In this document: piece after piece, positions 19,990 through 32,245 of the stretch
Layout: each line of letters begins with the position of its first letter
How positions within the stretch are numbered: position 1 is the first letter of the stretch
DNA from: Flectonema sp. DT1601
Lineage: Eukaryota; Euglenozoa; Diplonemea; Diplonemida; Diplonemidae
Direction: 5' to 3'
Assembly (NCBI GenBank): GCA_964019425.1
Contig: OZ025831.1
Span: 620,001 to 684,000 of the forward strand
DNA: 64,000 bases
Notes under the pieces: generated by a model
What the model was told of the DNA's origin: nothing
The model's input: the letters and a program-made list of their open reading frames with translations, nothing else
Databases searched by the model: none
Program-made: the position numbers and the translations under genes

Positions 19990-22500
19990 ATGATTTTTAA
20001 TCTTTTCACATCTGGCTCTAGTGACGACCCAGATGATAGCAGCAGTGATTCTCAACGAGGGGAAAAGCCGCGGGATGCAAGTTGGACGTCGATGACTGGA
20101 AGAGAAAGAAGTTTTCAAATCGAAAGAATTTCATCTCTACTTCAAAGACCTCCCTTTGCGAGGTTAAACTTATCAGTTGGTATGAAAGCATCGTGTTACG
20201 TTGATTTTAATGAATTGGGGACTGAAATAAGAACAGCCTACGCAGAAGGTAAAGGCATGCCATCAAACACTCGAGGCTACTCTGAATTTTGTACTGTAAC
20301 AATAACCGGTAGCGTACCTTACACGGATTCAATAAGAATGAGAGGATTGTTGGAATATCTGAGGTCTCGATTTTGTAAAGAAATAACTGACGATACGATA
20401 ACATCCCTGCCTGCGGGTTCGGTTCTCAGTCATAGAGTTTCTCCAATTGTTTTCCGGGGAGAGGAGGATCGATATCCATTTCGTTTTGCGGTTGTCACTG
20501 CAAAGACTGGACGTCTTCTCCTGCTCACCTCGCGGTGGAAAAGTATTGCCAAAAGGATAGCTGCACTTGAGAGATGGATTTGGGTTCGTAATAGGATTTC
20601 ATTAATTGTAATGTTGGGATCAACGAAGTACGCAAAGTACAAACGTCCAGCTATTACTGGTTTACTATCACGCGCTAGTGTTGCCGGGATGGCTTCTAGT
20701 TTATCCTTATCGGCTAGTTTATCCTTATCGGCTGCTAAGGCTAGTGTTAATGCAAAAAAACAAGCAAAAACTGTGTGTGTTGCTGCTTCGAGACTATCAT
20801 CCTTACGTGTCCTCTATTCTGAGGCTCACGCTGAAGTCAGAATAGAAGAAGCTCGCCATCGTGTTGGGTTGTCATCTCTTGCAAGACGTAATAATTTAAT
20901 TGTCATCTTCTGGGCGACGTGGGATCATAAAAGTATTCAATACCTTCGAGAAGTTATATACACACACACCGCTACTAACTATGTAGTTATGAAAGTTCCA
21001 TCTGAAGGAAGTAACGAACTCGTAGATATAAAAATATCATTGAAGACTCTCGTCTCACTAGCAGTCAAACATAATGGAACAATCCCGGTTGGTATGTTCT
21101 GTTTTTTTAAAAAAAATTTTTTTCACATCGAATAATTATAAAATAACAACACAGGATGGGAAGTAGTATGCGTCTCACTCGATGAGTGCGCTGAAGATGT
21201 GGAACGAGTCATAACGGAGCTTGAAAATTATTATTCCTACACATGTTTGGCTCTTCGAAAACAAGAAGATAAATTATTGTGGGATGCAATAAAAGAAGGA
21301 AAATATGAACTTAATCTTGAATTTAACAGTGATGGAGGCGGGACCAGACGTTTTGATAAACGACAAAAACATCGAGTTGCTCACTTTGTTGTTGAACCTG
21401 GTGAAACAGTTCCGTATCGAAACTGTTTTGCAAATGTTGAGCTTCAGCAAGTATTTCTTCAACAAGGCACCGGAATAGTCCTGAGAGACACAGCTTTGGA
21501 TTCTATTAGGAGAACTTCCTTACGAGCAACTCGAACACCGATTTCTTATTTAACATTAACCAATGCAGTCACTAGAATGCTCAGTTCATTTTGTAGTTAT
21601 CGACCATCTCCTAATCTCAAAACACCTCTCTTGTTAGAATATGATTTTGAACACATTAAAGAAAACAGTGGGATCTCTAGCGGTGCAAGCATAGAATTAT
21701 TCGGTACTATTATCGACGCCAACTGGGAATGTGTATCTATGATGATAAAGGCAGCAGGTATTTTAACTTCCTGCAATATTTCGTTAACTGTTCAGAATAG
21801 TTGTGCTTTTCCGGCATATTTTGTTGAGAATCATCTGGTCTCTGAAACATGTCAATCGTGTGGTCGTCATGTTAATATAAGAGAGGGAGTTTCGTGGATT
21901 TGTCTCTGCTGTCCGTTTTATCGAATTCTGTACTGCGGTCGCTGTGGTGACCACCCGAGTAGAAATATACATAACCAGCAGCACGTTCTTGCTCTGAAGA
22001 ATTCAAGTGCTAAACCTGAACTCATGTTCTGGGGTATTGGAAACATTCGCCAACTGCCTCTTGATCCTTACGGATAGTATGTTATTGTTTTGTTGTTCTG
22101 ATACAAATTTTGTTTAAAAAATAACAATAACATCATCAGTTATACAAAGGAAGGATCAGTTCATCACGGTCTCTATTGTGATTTTTGCAAAGGTGACATC
22201 ATTGGTATTCGGTATAAGTGTTGTATGTGCTACGACTTTGATTTATGTAGTTCGTGTCATGACAGGCGAACAGATCGCTGTACTGGAAGGACGATTACTT
22301 CAATTCACACGCAATCTCACTTTTTTATGAGAATTCCGTTTTGTTCACCGTCTCCCATAACCCACTCACAAAAGACAAAAGCACTGACAGACGCTGAACT
22401 AATCTCTGAAATGTCTTTAATTCCAAACAAGAAATTCGTTTCTTCATACGTTCCTGTAATGCGAATTATTGGAGAAGGCATCAATGGAAATGAATGCTAA
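19990..22500 (+). CDS. thioredoxin-fold protein with two ZZ-type zinc fingers
   Basis: Three exons, 19990-21091, 21155-22076 and 22140-22500, give 794 residues; both introns are 63 bp with GTATGT donors. Residues 1-280 are unrecognised, with a Ser/Ala repeat SLSLSASLSLSA near 240. About 300-410 looks like a thioredoxin/TlpA fold: LIVIFWATWDHKSIQYLREV, later a Pro-containing segment (GTIPVGWEVVCVSLDE) that is complete only after splicing. The catalytic C-x-x-C position reads D-H-K-S (312-315), so redox activity is not expected. Two ZZ-type fingers follow: CQSCG...WICLCC...LYCGRCGDH (about 600-635) and YCDFCKGDIIGIRYKCCMCY followed by DFDLCSSCH (about 687-716). ZZ fingers bind protein N-termini or adapters, so a scaffold or signalling role is inferred. 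The gene precedes the NTPase gene by 132 bp. Confidence 0.82.
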
Positions 22501-22632
22501 CGTCAGTTGCGCAACCTTTTGTTATTCGAAACTTAACTCTTCTCTTTATTTACACTGGTCAATGTAGTCAGTTGTCGTTTGTATTTATGTTAAGAAAATT
22601 AATTTATATCTACGATCAGGTTTATAAACAAT

Positions 22633-25600
22633 ATGTATCGGGGTACTTCATTCGATTATTTATTTAATGATCGATGTTGTCGAGAAGTAGAACACCGATT
22701 ACGATCTGGGGATCGTTTACTCTGCGTTGCAGGTCATGCTGGATCTGGTAAGACAACTGTTGTAAGGAGAGCTTTAAAAAAATGTGCGATGGATAACCAA
22801 GCGAAAGAAATTTCAATATTTGGCTGTGAAACAGGAGAAGAAGTTCTCTTATGCCTACTCACTGAACTATCAGGAGGGTATAAAGCAGACAGTTATTGCA
22901 ATCAGAAGGAATTCTTACTATCCACAATAAAGTTCCCTGAGATACTTGTCTTGTTAAACTCTTCAATCGATGTAACGCTCCTCAGTACATTCAAGGCAGA
23001 TATCACCAGTGTGGTAATATGTGTTTATACTCCTCCTTTACCGTCATCTAGTGCTCACTTGATTGCCTTAAACCCTTATAGAATATATACGGAAGGTACG
23101 CACTGCAGTGATCCAGACGCTCATACGCTTTCTTACGGCATGTTACTTACATACAAGTCTATTTTCACATCTTCTAAACTTGACATGAGTAGTTACGCTG
23201 TTTGCGAATCCAGCTCTCATTTCGTTTCTAAAATGATAACTCACCTTCCTGTTACGGAACAACAACTTTTACAACAACTTTGCAGCTATACAGACGGTCA
23301 TGTTCGAGTCCCGGTGTCAGTCATATTTTCAGGGAAAATCTCCCAAAGTGGGGTACAGTCATTGTCAGAGGCGGAACACGGGTTAGTTGCATTGCACAAC
23401 AAACACATATTAACGATAGCAGATTCATCAGAGGGAGAGAGCTACGTGGAAATCGGAAACGGTATTGTAAGTGCGCTGAGAAAGGCCAACTGTGTAAAAA
23501 GATTCAAAACAGGACATAACATGGTTTATCACACTACACAATGGCCTGTTGAAGAACACAATCTTCTGAGTGAAAATATCTCATCTGATCCTCTAACATT
23601 CTTACAACAAGTTCCTTGTGTTTCCGATCACTTGGCCGGTGTTATAGTTGCATGTTGCTCCAGTTCGAATCCTACTGTCGCTGCAATTTCACGCAATCTT
23701 CTTCGATACAATGTCAGTTGTCTGTCGCTTGGGGTTGTTGAGGCGTTGATAAAAACGTGTTGTCAAACTGCTGGTAAGATTTTGTTGTCTCATTTGCCGT
23801 TTTTGGAAGCGGGTTCGGGGATTGGTCAAAAAGCAATTCCTCAGGTGTGTGTTTGATATTATTGTTTTCAATCAGAGCTGCCAACAACAACAACAACCAA
23901 CAGATTGACATCCAGAAGGCGGTTACTGTAATAAGCAACATTAATAAATATGATCATCACACTTTTAATGATGCTACTGCAATGCTATTACATTTAAATG
24001 AGGCGGAACATCGATCATTTGCGACACACGCAGCTATTGAGGAATTGTTATCAGAAAATTGTTCTGAGAATGGTTGCAGTCAGTTACTTCGAAGGGCAAT
24101 AAATTTAAATAATGTCGGTAGTGATGTCGTTGATGTGTTTGAGAAAATGTTAAAAAAAGTGAAAAGTTTTGAAAGCAGGGAACCACTTCGTGAATTTCAA
24201 AACCTTCTTCACAACTCTCCAGGCATAGCAGCCGCATCCATTCCTTTTATTTTATTTCATAAAATAAATCCCAAATCAATTCCACCAATATCACCTAAAC
24301 TACACATTGATATTCAATCTGTTGTTGAGTACGTTGGTAACTCAAATCCGACATTCCTAAAATCTGGAGGAATCTCAGTACTTCAAGCAATCTATAAATC
24401 ATCATCATCATCAACAACTGAAGGTAACGCTCCTGAGATTGAAAATTATCCAACAGACCTACACGGTGAAATCATTTATCCAAAATTAGGAGCTTTTTTG
24501 CTTCAAAAATGTTCTGACAGTGGGAAGGCTGGAGAAGACTACCTCTCCAGATGTGATGGGTTGAATGTATTTCTAATACCGTGTGTTCTAAAGGGATCGT
24601 TCTTATATTTAAAAATATTATCAAGGAGGAAGGAAGAAATTAGTATTTGTGAAGTGGAGAAGCTCCTCGATAGTACCCAAGACTACGCAGATAATAGTGA
24701 GACTGTCTCTTTATTCAGATTGATCATTAAGTGTTGTCTTGATCACAATGAACTTGTATCGTTGATAATAAGGAAACAAAAACTCACATACTTGCCTTCT
24801 ATGATGAAGGAATTGGATTTAAATACCTGTCGAAAACTACTAAAACAAGCTTTATGTTGTAATAGCGATGATGCATGTAGAGCGTTGTCCACGATGCTGT
24901 CTCACAATGATGAGTATTTTACAGATTTATGTGATTTTATGTGGCCTCAACCCTCTGATGAATTAATCAGATACCCAAACTCACCTGTTGTGATTACTTG
25001 GGGTGGTGTCGATTGGGATTATAATGCTGTCAGTAGTCTTAATCATCATCCTAGAGGTTTTCGTTTGCTGATGAAGTTATTTGAGAACCGTGAATTATCT
25101 GGATTTGTTTATTGCTATCCATGTAGTGATGATTTAGTATCTTCATATTGGAAGATTTCTTCTCAAAAGTGTAAACTGTCATCATCACGTCTCTACTCTA
25201 TGACTGTTCCTTACCTCCATTTTGGTATCCTCGCATCTGGAAAGGATGTTACAAAAGCATTGGTTTGTTCATCATTATTAGGACTTCCTAAGGATTTGGT
25301 AGTTTCACATTTCATGTCAGAAGGTCCAACAGGTATTCCCTACTGGATATCAATTGTTAGGTCTGAAGAAGATGAAAATATCCTTCGAAATCACTTTAAG
25401 CAAACAGTTCTAACAGAGGGAATCCATCACAGATATTTACGAGAGTATTTCCTATCTCGAAATGAACAGCTCATGATTTTTAAAAGCCTCCCAAAAGATT
25501 TGGGAAATATTCCATCCTCAGTTGCTATGAGAGTGTTTTCAATAATTCAGCTTAATGTTGATGTCGAGAGGAACAGCGCAATCTTAAAGGGATGTCTTCA

Positions 25601-26513
25601 GCTTCTTAGAACCGCTTCTGGTTGCGATGATTTATTAAAAGCTGCCGCAAGTTTACTTCAAAATAATCAACTCACGGGTGACATTCATTCAAACGTAATA
25701 CATGCTCTACCTGGAGCAACGTTCTGCGATAATAATATGATAAAGTTAGTGTGTAGTGCTGTTGATCATCATTCTGTTGAGGTGAGAGAAGCGCTTAAAG
25801 AGTTCCTAAACAGATCTACGATAAGAAGGGGATTCTGTTTAGATATCCTATCAAGGAATATGAGTGACAGAGTCTGTGAGTTGCTTGCATCTCATAACAA
25901 TACTGATCATGTATCAGTTGCAACGGTGTATCAGTTTTCAGAATACATTATCAGAAAATGTGCGTTAAAAGAGTCTTCGCCATCCATGCATGATGTGTAC
26001 GAATGTAGCCCTGATCTGAATAAAATTTATTTCGAAATAGTTAGAAAACTTTCTGTTGACAATCAGCTCATCGTCGCTAACGAAATAGCATCCTGTGAGG
26101 ACATGGTGAGAAATGGTTCTCTCGGTTGTTCAATTTCTCTAATTAAATTAATACCTGACTTGAGTTTGATGCCTTCCTGTTGTCAAAACGAGTGCACTAA
26201 TCTCGCTGTTGTTGATGAGGAGATTATTAGATTTCCCGTTAGATTTAGAGCTTTGCAAGATTTGATGCAGAGAAGCTCATCATGCATCGTTTCTGTTATT
26301 TGTTCGCGTCTGTTGAACGTGAAATCTACAGACGAGTACTCCAGGCTGGTTGCTTGTCTTAATCCAGTCGCTCCACTTCCAAAGTCTGTTTTCCGTATTC
26401 TTGAAGACATTGCTGAGTGTGAAGACGTAGCTCTCGCTAGAAGATCTCTTTCGATCATCGCACCTGATGCTGTTACCAGAAAACAACCATATTACTTTAA
26501 CTTCTGTGAATAA
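22633..26513 (+). CDS. P-loop NTPase with long helical C-terminal region
   Basis: Two exons, 22633-23844 and 23904-26513, give 1273 residues. The 59-bp intron (GTGTGT...CAACAG) is the choice that keeps frame and matches the size of other introns here; nearer AGs would give an implausible 29-bp intron. The N-terminus has a clear Walker A, GHAGSGKTT (34-42), after the helix CREVEHRLRSGDRLLCVA. The Walker B-like strand (PEILVLLNSS, about 98-107) lacks the usual acidic residues. The next thousand residues are helical with scattered Cys and His, compatible with an ARM/HEAT-like solenoid. This resembles signal-transducing STAND/AAA+ ATPases with a sensor region, but I see no defining NB-ARC or NACHT motifs. 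Function unknown; possibly linked to the ZZ-finger gene just upstream. Confidence 0.75.
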
Positions 26514-26672
26514 TCACAGTCGCTAAATCATTTTAGTTAACCTTTTGATCACCTTTATAGGTGCGTCTATTTACACTGATCGAATATAATAGAACCTGTT
26601 AAGGAGGTTTGTTCGTCTTTATTTTAATGTACTCTCTTGTTGATCAATTTCATTCACTGCCAGATAACAAAC

Positions 26673-29095
26673 ATGAGCATCTCCGATGCTATCGTAGGAG
26701 ACCAAGTGACTAATGAGGAGGAGGAGCTAAATAGTATCTCGTCACCTGCAGGGATAGCAAACCAACATAACATGCCGGATGTTGCTTTGTGGATCCGCAG
26801 CGAAGTGGCTCAAACTGGGCGAGAAGTCAAAATATACCTTCCAAAAGACAGTCACGTAGCAGACATCGCAGCGAGAGCTGCAGAGTCTCTGAGTTTCGGA
26901 GGCGAGAAGAAGATGATTGGCGACATCATAGTAAAAAACTGCAAAGGTGACGAACTAAAGAAAATGACTCCAATAATCGATTTGGACTTAACTGATGTGA
27001 TATTAATCGGAACTTTAGCAACTGATGAAGACAACATGTGGTCTTCTAGATCAAAATCATGGAGTGGACAACACGTTGATACAACAGAATGGGGTGTTGA
27101 CACGAATGAATTAGTCGACGAAGATCTAATTGCAACTGCTAAAGACGGTGAAGGTAACGATGAATCGATTCCAAGTCGATCATGTCTTCGTGACTCTGAT
27201 CCATTAGCTGATCCAGGGCTTCCTCGACGTGCTGTTACTTGGACTCCTGGAGCATTTGATGAGGATGAGTCTGAAGAAGAACCTGATCGTGATGTTATCC
27301 AATCATCAACACCTGAATCTAATAAACCAGCTGCTACACCAACTTCTGAATCTCTGCCTGAAAAAGATAAAGATAAGAGTAAGATGTACGCCAAGCCTGG
27401 GATGCAAATTGACACCTCTGGAGACGGCAAAGTCGACTCATTCATGTTAGACTCTACAGGTGATGGTTTAGTTGATACCATAGCACCACTTGTTGTACCT
27501 GCTTTTGCTACTCCAGTTACAGCAGGAGCACAACTGTTGGTTGATACTACTGGTGATGGACAAGCTGACAGCATTCTAAGAGACACTACTGGGGATGGAT
27601 GTGGAGACACTCTTTGTAAGCTTGATGACACGACTGCTAGAGTTCAAGATTTAATTCTCCCGACATTCCCAAAAGAGCAGGCACATCCTTGCAACATATC
27701 TCGCGCACCAGTACCTGCAGTGTACGTTGATAGAATCCCACCTGATGCAAGTGACGCAATGATCAGAAATGCGATTAAGAATGAACTTCCTCCGTTGGGA
27801 ATTGAGAAAGTTCAGTCTCTCGAAGTATGTTATTTATTTCATTGAAATTTAAAAATATAACCTTTCTTTACAATCAAAAAATCGTTGAGAACAATTAACA
27901 ACAACAACAAAAAAAAAAAAAAATCAGGTCATTCGTAACCAGAAAACTCGTCACTGCCACGCATTTGCATTCCTTACTCATCCACCTCCAACTGAACCAA
28001 CTATGGTATGATATTCTTATTAATGTTAAAAAAAAGTATTTTAATCGTTTGTTTAAAATGTAAAACCTCAACCAAACAGGTAAAGCTTGATGAGACAAAT
28101 GAGCATATTCGTATTCAAGCAAGTGACAAGGAACGAGCAGTACCACAAGAAGTCACTCCAAGGGCTACGTTACACATTCGACTGTACGCAAGAAGGGAGG
28201 GATGGGTTTCAGGGGTATCAAAAATGATGTGGGCTGGTCTACTAGCTGTCCTTGAGGATGTGTGTCCGAGAATCACAGATTGTGTTGGTCAGATTGCTGA
28301 CGATAAGAGTAAGAAGAATCTTCAAGTTCATAAAACTGTTGTTTTGTGTGCTTTCTTTGTTGAGTGTCCTACAATTGCTAAGGCAACATTCTTACGAAAG
28401 CAAGTTCACGACAAGAGAACTTCCAACGGTGATGGAAAATTCTTAGTTCAATGTGACTACACTCTCAGTGACAAAAAGCTCCACGACACTTCCAAGAAGA
28501 AGGATAACATCGCACGTGCGTACCGTGACGCTCTTCGTTTGGCCAGAGAGTTCACGAAGGACGAGTATGTTACTTTCAGTTATTTCTCAAGGTTAACGAT
28601 TATGAAATATTAAAACAACTTAAAACAGTAACGGTGTTTCCTCATGGCCAACCGGGGTTAGCCAGTTCTTTGAATTTGACTCCAAAAATGATTTATCAGC
28701 CAGCCCAAATAATGGTGCTAACTTTAGGCACCAGTCACACCAACAATCACACCAGTCGCACCAACACTTTGACAATAGAGGTGGTAAGAAAACTACTCAG
28801 GCTCACCAAGTTCACCAAGGCAGACAGATGGCCGTTGATAACATGCTTCCATTTCAGCAACTGTACCCTGGAATGGGTGGCGTTGGAAATGTGAATCAGT
28901 TATTTCAGGCTAATCCATCTCTACTTACAGTTCAACAACAACTTGAACAGCAACAGATTCAGCAGCGTATGTCTTGTTGATACTTCCCTGTCAATCTATT
29001 TTACGTTTGCAAAAAACAAAAAAACAACAACTAAAACAGAATTATTGCAATTCATGGCTCTGCAATCCGAATCCGCTGGACTGAACCAAACATAG
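26673..29095 (+). CDS. RRM-like protein with D-T-T-G-D-G repeats, five exons
   Basis: Exons 26673-27824, 27928-28005, 28080-28564, 28629-28966 and 29040-29095 join without frame loss to 702 residues; donors are GTATGT or GTATGA and acceptors are A-rich CAG. Residues about 35-115 may be a ubiquitin-like fold (VKIYLPKDSHVADIAARAAE). An acidic linker leads to paired repeats of the D-x-T/S-G-D-G-x-x-D type (IDTSGDGKVDS, LDSTGDGLVDT, VDTTGDGQADS, RDTTGDGCGDT), a Ca2+-loop-like pattern. After a spacer comes an RRM-like segment spanning exons 1-3 (PAVYVDRIPPDASDAMIRNA; CHAFAFLTHP). The last exons are rich in His/Gln/Asn, a disordered tail common in RNA-binding proteins. RNA binding is inferred, not certain. 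The start lies 9 nt after a pyrimidine-rich CAG (26661-26663). Confidence 0.82.
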
Positions 29096-30502
29096 TAGGA
29101 TTCCCAACCCCCCAGTTTTATTCTCTGACACGTTTTTACACGAATCTTATAAACTATAAATGCGAGTATCTGTTTTCCTTCTTGGTGCTTCTCTTATGTG
29201 TGCTGTGGATTATATCTCCGAAAGGGGGTAGCGTCCTTCGTCGAGGGAAGGAATTAAATATAAAAAAAGAAACAATAAATAACCCGCAGGAAGATACTTT
29301 TTTTTTCTATCTTTGTTTGTGCTTGGAATATATAATGAGCTGCAACTGTGCGCCAAATTTTCTTTTCTACTGACGTTCGTTATTCTGTCGTGATTGGACT
29401 TTTCGCCCCTCCCTTTCTCAAATTCAAACATTCAATTCCCCCTTCCCCCATTTCTTTTTTTTTGTTGCAAAGGCCAGCGTTGACAATATAGTCGAAACCT
29501 GTTAGCCGATTTTTTTTTTTTTTTTTTTTTTTTTCTCTCTCTCTCTCTCTGTCCCCTTTAATAGGCTTTATTTTTTTTTAAAAAAAAAAAAAAAAAAACC
29601 CCCTCTGTCGGAAGAAACGTTTCCAACGAGGATCTTTTCTCATCAGAGCAATCACAAGGAGATAGATTCGAATAATTTTGTAAAAAAAAAAAGAAATTCC
29701 CCCATTCTGATTGTTTTAAGAGGCTGGTTCAGTTCAATCCAGTCAGATTTCTATTTTCTTCTTTCCACTCAGCATAATGACGGTCAAAAAAAGAAAAAAA
29801 ACTGTTCCTGCTGCAAGTGGCAATAGAAAAAGCATTTTTTTTCCCCCATGCAATTTTATCGCGAATTGCTCCTTTTTTTTAAACAAAATTAAAAAAAAAA
29901 AAAAAAAAAAGAAAGAAACATGACAATGTTAATAAGAAGAGACTGAGGACCCATTCTAATTTTTTTTTTTTTTTTTCATATGTTTTCTTTCTTTCATTTT
30001 TTTTATATTGATCTACCCACCTTTATTGTTAATTGTTTTAGCTTCTTCAGTGTTATGATTTGTCCCTTTTTTTATTTCTTTTTTTCCCTTTCTTTTCTTA
30101 TTCTCCATTTAAGTGTTCTCCCCAATCTCTTTTTTCTTTTTTTATTTTTTTTTGAAGAAGTTTTGTGGGCAAATTTAGTTGTTAAAAAATGAATAATAGA
30201 AAAATCTTGGCACCGGAAAAGGGAAGGTGGAAAAAAAAAAAACACAAAAAAAAAAAAAAAAAACATCGTAGTCAAGCAATTTGATATGCGGTGGCGCTTC
30301 CCTCAGAATTGTTCTCTCAAATTATCAAAACAGCTCAGAATGTTCCTTGTTCTCCATCATCTTTCGCTTCGCTGAATTGAACTTTTTCTTTTTTTTTCTT
30401 TTTTTTTTCTTCTTTGAAGAGTTTTCTGCCGTGTTAATTCTGTTCTTGTTTCCTTTATCGACGAAACAAGATAATAGTGGACAACATCCGCAAAGAGAAA
30501 AC

Positions 30503-30533
<31 letters not shown>

Positions 30534-31490
30534 AGAGACAATAAAAAAAAAGAAGATAAAAAAAAAAAAAAAGAAAAACATCAAGCTGGCACTTCCTTGT
30601 GATTCCATCTGTCTAGTAACCTTCCTAGCCACTACTCCCTCAGCTTCCTCCTCTTATGAATGTATCACCGTGACGGAAGTTGTTTAAGCCGTTTGTCGCA
30701 GTGATCCTGTGCTCGTTTCGCTCTCTTCCGCTTATTGATTGTTGGGAATGGATATTAACGTGATTGAAAGAGAAGAAGGAACTACCGAAAACACATTAGA
30801 ATTGTAGGTCTTTTAATCATTTACAATCTAGTCGGTTTGAAGTACTCTTCTATTATTCATTTCTTATAGGTCTGAACAATTGATACCCGACTGTGTCATA
30901 TTGACTGAGTTCCCCCACTTACAGTCTCGGGTCGAACCGTTCAGATACTCACTCTATCCATCCTAACAACAAGGAACTCTCCAGTTCTGCTCCTCTGTGA
31001 CGTATTCGTCTGTATTATCAGGCGGTTTCCCCCACCGTTTTATTTCATTTTATTTTTTGTCTTTTTTTTTTTTTTTTGTTGGGAAAAGTTCCCACCTTTT
31101 TCAGAGGAAAAAGAAGAGATAGAATCACAGTTTTCATGATTGTGATGTAATATACTATAACAGAAGGGTTTCTTATCATAATTACACTTTGCTATGTGCT
31201 ACGTACGTATGTTAACGGATTTTGCTTCTCCTAGTTGAGTCTTATGTGCTTACTCACTTTATATTTGACCAGTTTCATCCCTCTGCTCTGCGGCTGGCGT
31301 TTCTTTTCATCAATTTGATACTTTGTGTGAGATGTTCGCTGGCTGTCTGTAACTTTCTCCCAGAATAGAGCAGGTTGGGATTGAAATTTCGCCTGTGAAA
31401 AGCATAAGGGTTTTTTATTTTTATTTTTTTTTTAAAAAAAAAAAGTTTCCCAGAAATTCTCTTAACTAATTAGCGTACTTTGCTAATTAA

Positions 31491-31529
<39 letters not shown>

Positions 31530-32245
31530 AAAAAAAAAAAACCGTACAGATAATATTCTCTTAGCTTTTATTCAAATTCATTTGTTGTATGAGATGGGAT
31601 TGGAATTGTTATTGTGGCACGCTTTATGATCCTTTTGGGATTCCTTTCTATTAATTATTCTTGTGCTGTGCAGGCGGCACTTGTTTAAGACCCCTCGTGT
31701 AGTGACATTGACTGTAGAATAATATTCAAAGGAAATAATTGAATAGTAAATTTAAAAAAAAAAAAAAACTTAGAGTGCCTAATCTCGAATGGGATGCTCA
31801 CAAAGGGTGTCCCCCTTTGTGATTGTGCCATTGTCTTCCCCCAATTTGCTACTTGTTCGAGGTGTGGTGGTCTGTTCTCTTAGCTGGCAGACGGTGATTC
31901 GTCAGGGAAAAAAGAAAAAAAAAACAAGAGGAGCGTCCCTCCGTGTTCTCTTCTTTCCGTTATCTTGTAGTGCTTTATATTTTTTTTTCCCCCCTTACTT
32001 TTTTTTCATTTTTTTTATTTTTGGTGTTGTCATCCCCTGCTGTCTGCCAAAGCACTCCTTACGGTTATACATCGGTGTCCTTCGATACTCATTAGTTAGC
32101 ATTGAGTTAAGCATTAAGTTTTAATTCTTAAGTAACTTTCGTTATATAATTGTTCTCTTTTCAGTTATGTCGGAGATTCAGCTGGTGATCAATTACTTGA
32201 TTGAGAGTTTAGTATATAAGACACTTACTTCCCCTACAGAATAAT
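29096..32245. other. 3.1-kb gene-poor, homopolymer-dense stretch
   Basis: Densest homopolymer region in the window: T-runs at about 29511-29533, 29960-29976 and 31063-31077; A-runs at 29580-29598, 29890-29910, 30503-30529 and 31499-31526; a CT repeat at 29535-29552. T-rich blocks are often followed within a few bases by A-rich blocks (29571-29598, 31421-31444). Open frames here are mostly Phe or Lys homopolymers. One spliced small gene candidate lies at 30748-30966. Upstream of the sorting nexin gene a polypyrimidine CAG ends at 32239. Confidence 0.55.
30748..30966 (+). CDS. possible small two-exon gene
   Basis: Exons 30748-30803 and 30870-30966 would join in frame to 50 residues (MDINVIEREEGTTENTLELS to FRYSLYPS). 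The 66-bp intron has a typical length but its donor is GTAGGT and its acceptor TTATAG, unlike confirmed introns here, and no acceptor-like AG lies just before the start. The stretch is free of homopolymers. No family recognised; it may be chance. Confidence 0.25.

Noticed and set aside
26852-27631. 259-codon antisense frame opposite the RRM-like gene
   Set aside because: Ser-rich shadow of the acidic, repeat-containing exon 1; the + strand exon is supported by four consistent splice junctions.
31184-31350. Short ORF with GTATGT donor (MCYV...) in the gene-poor region
   Set aside because: Would give about 30 residues after splicing to GACCAG; possible by chance in 3 kb and no recognisable product.
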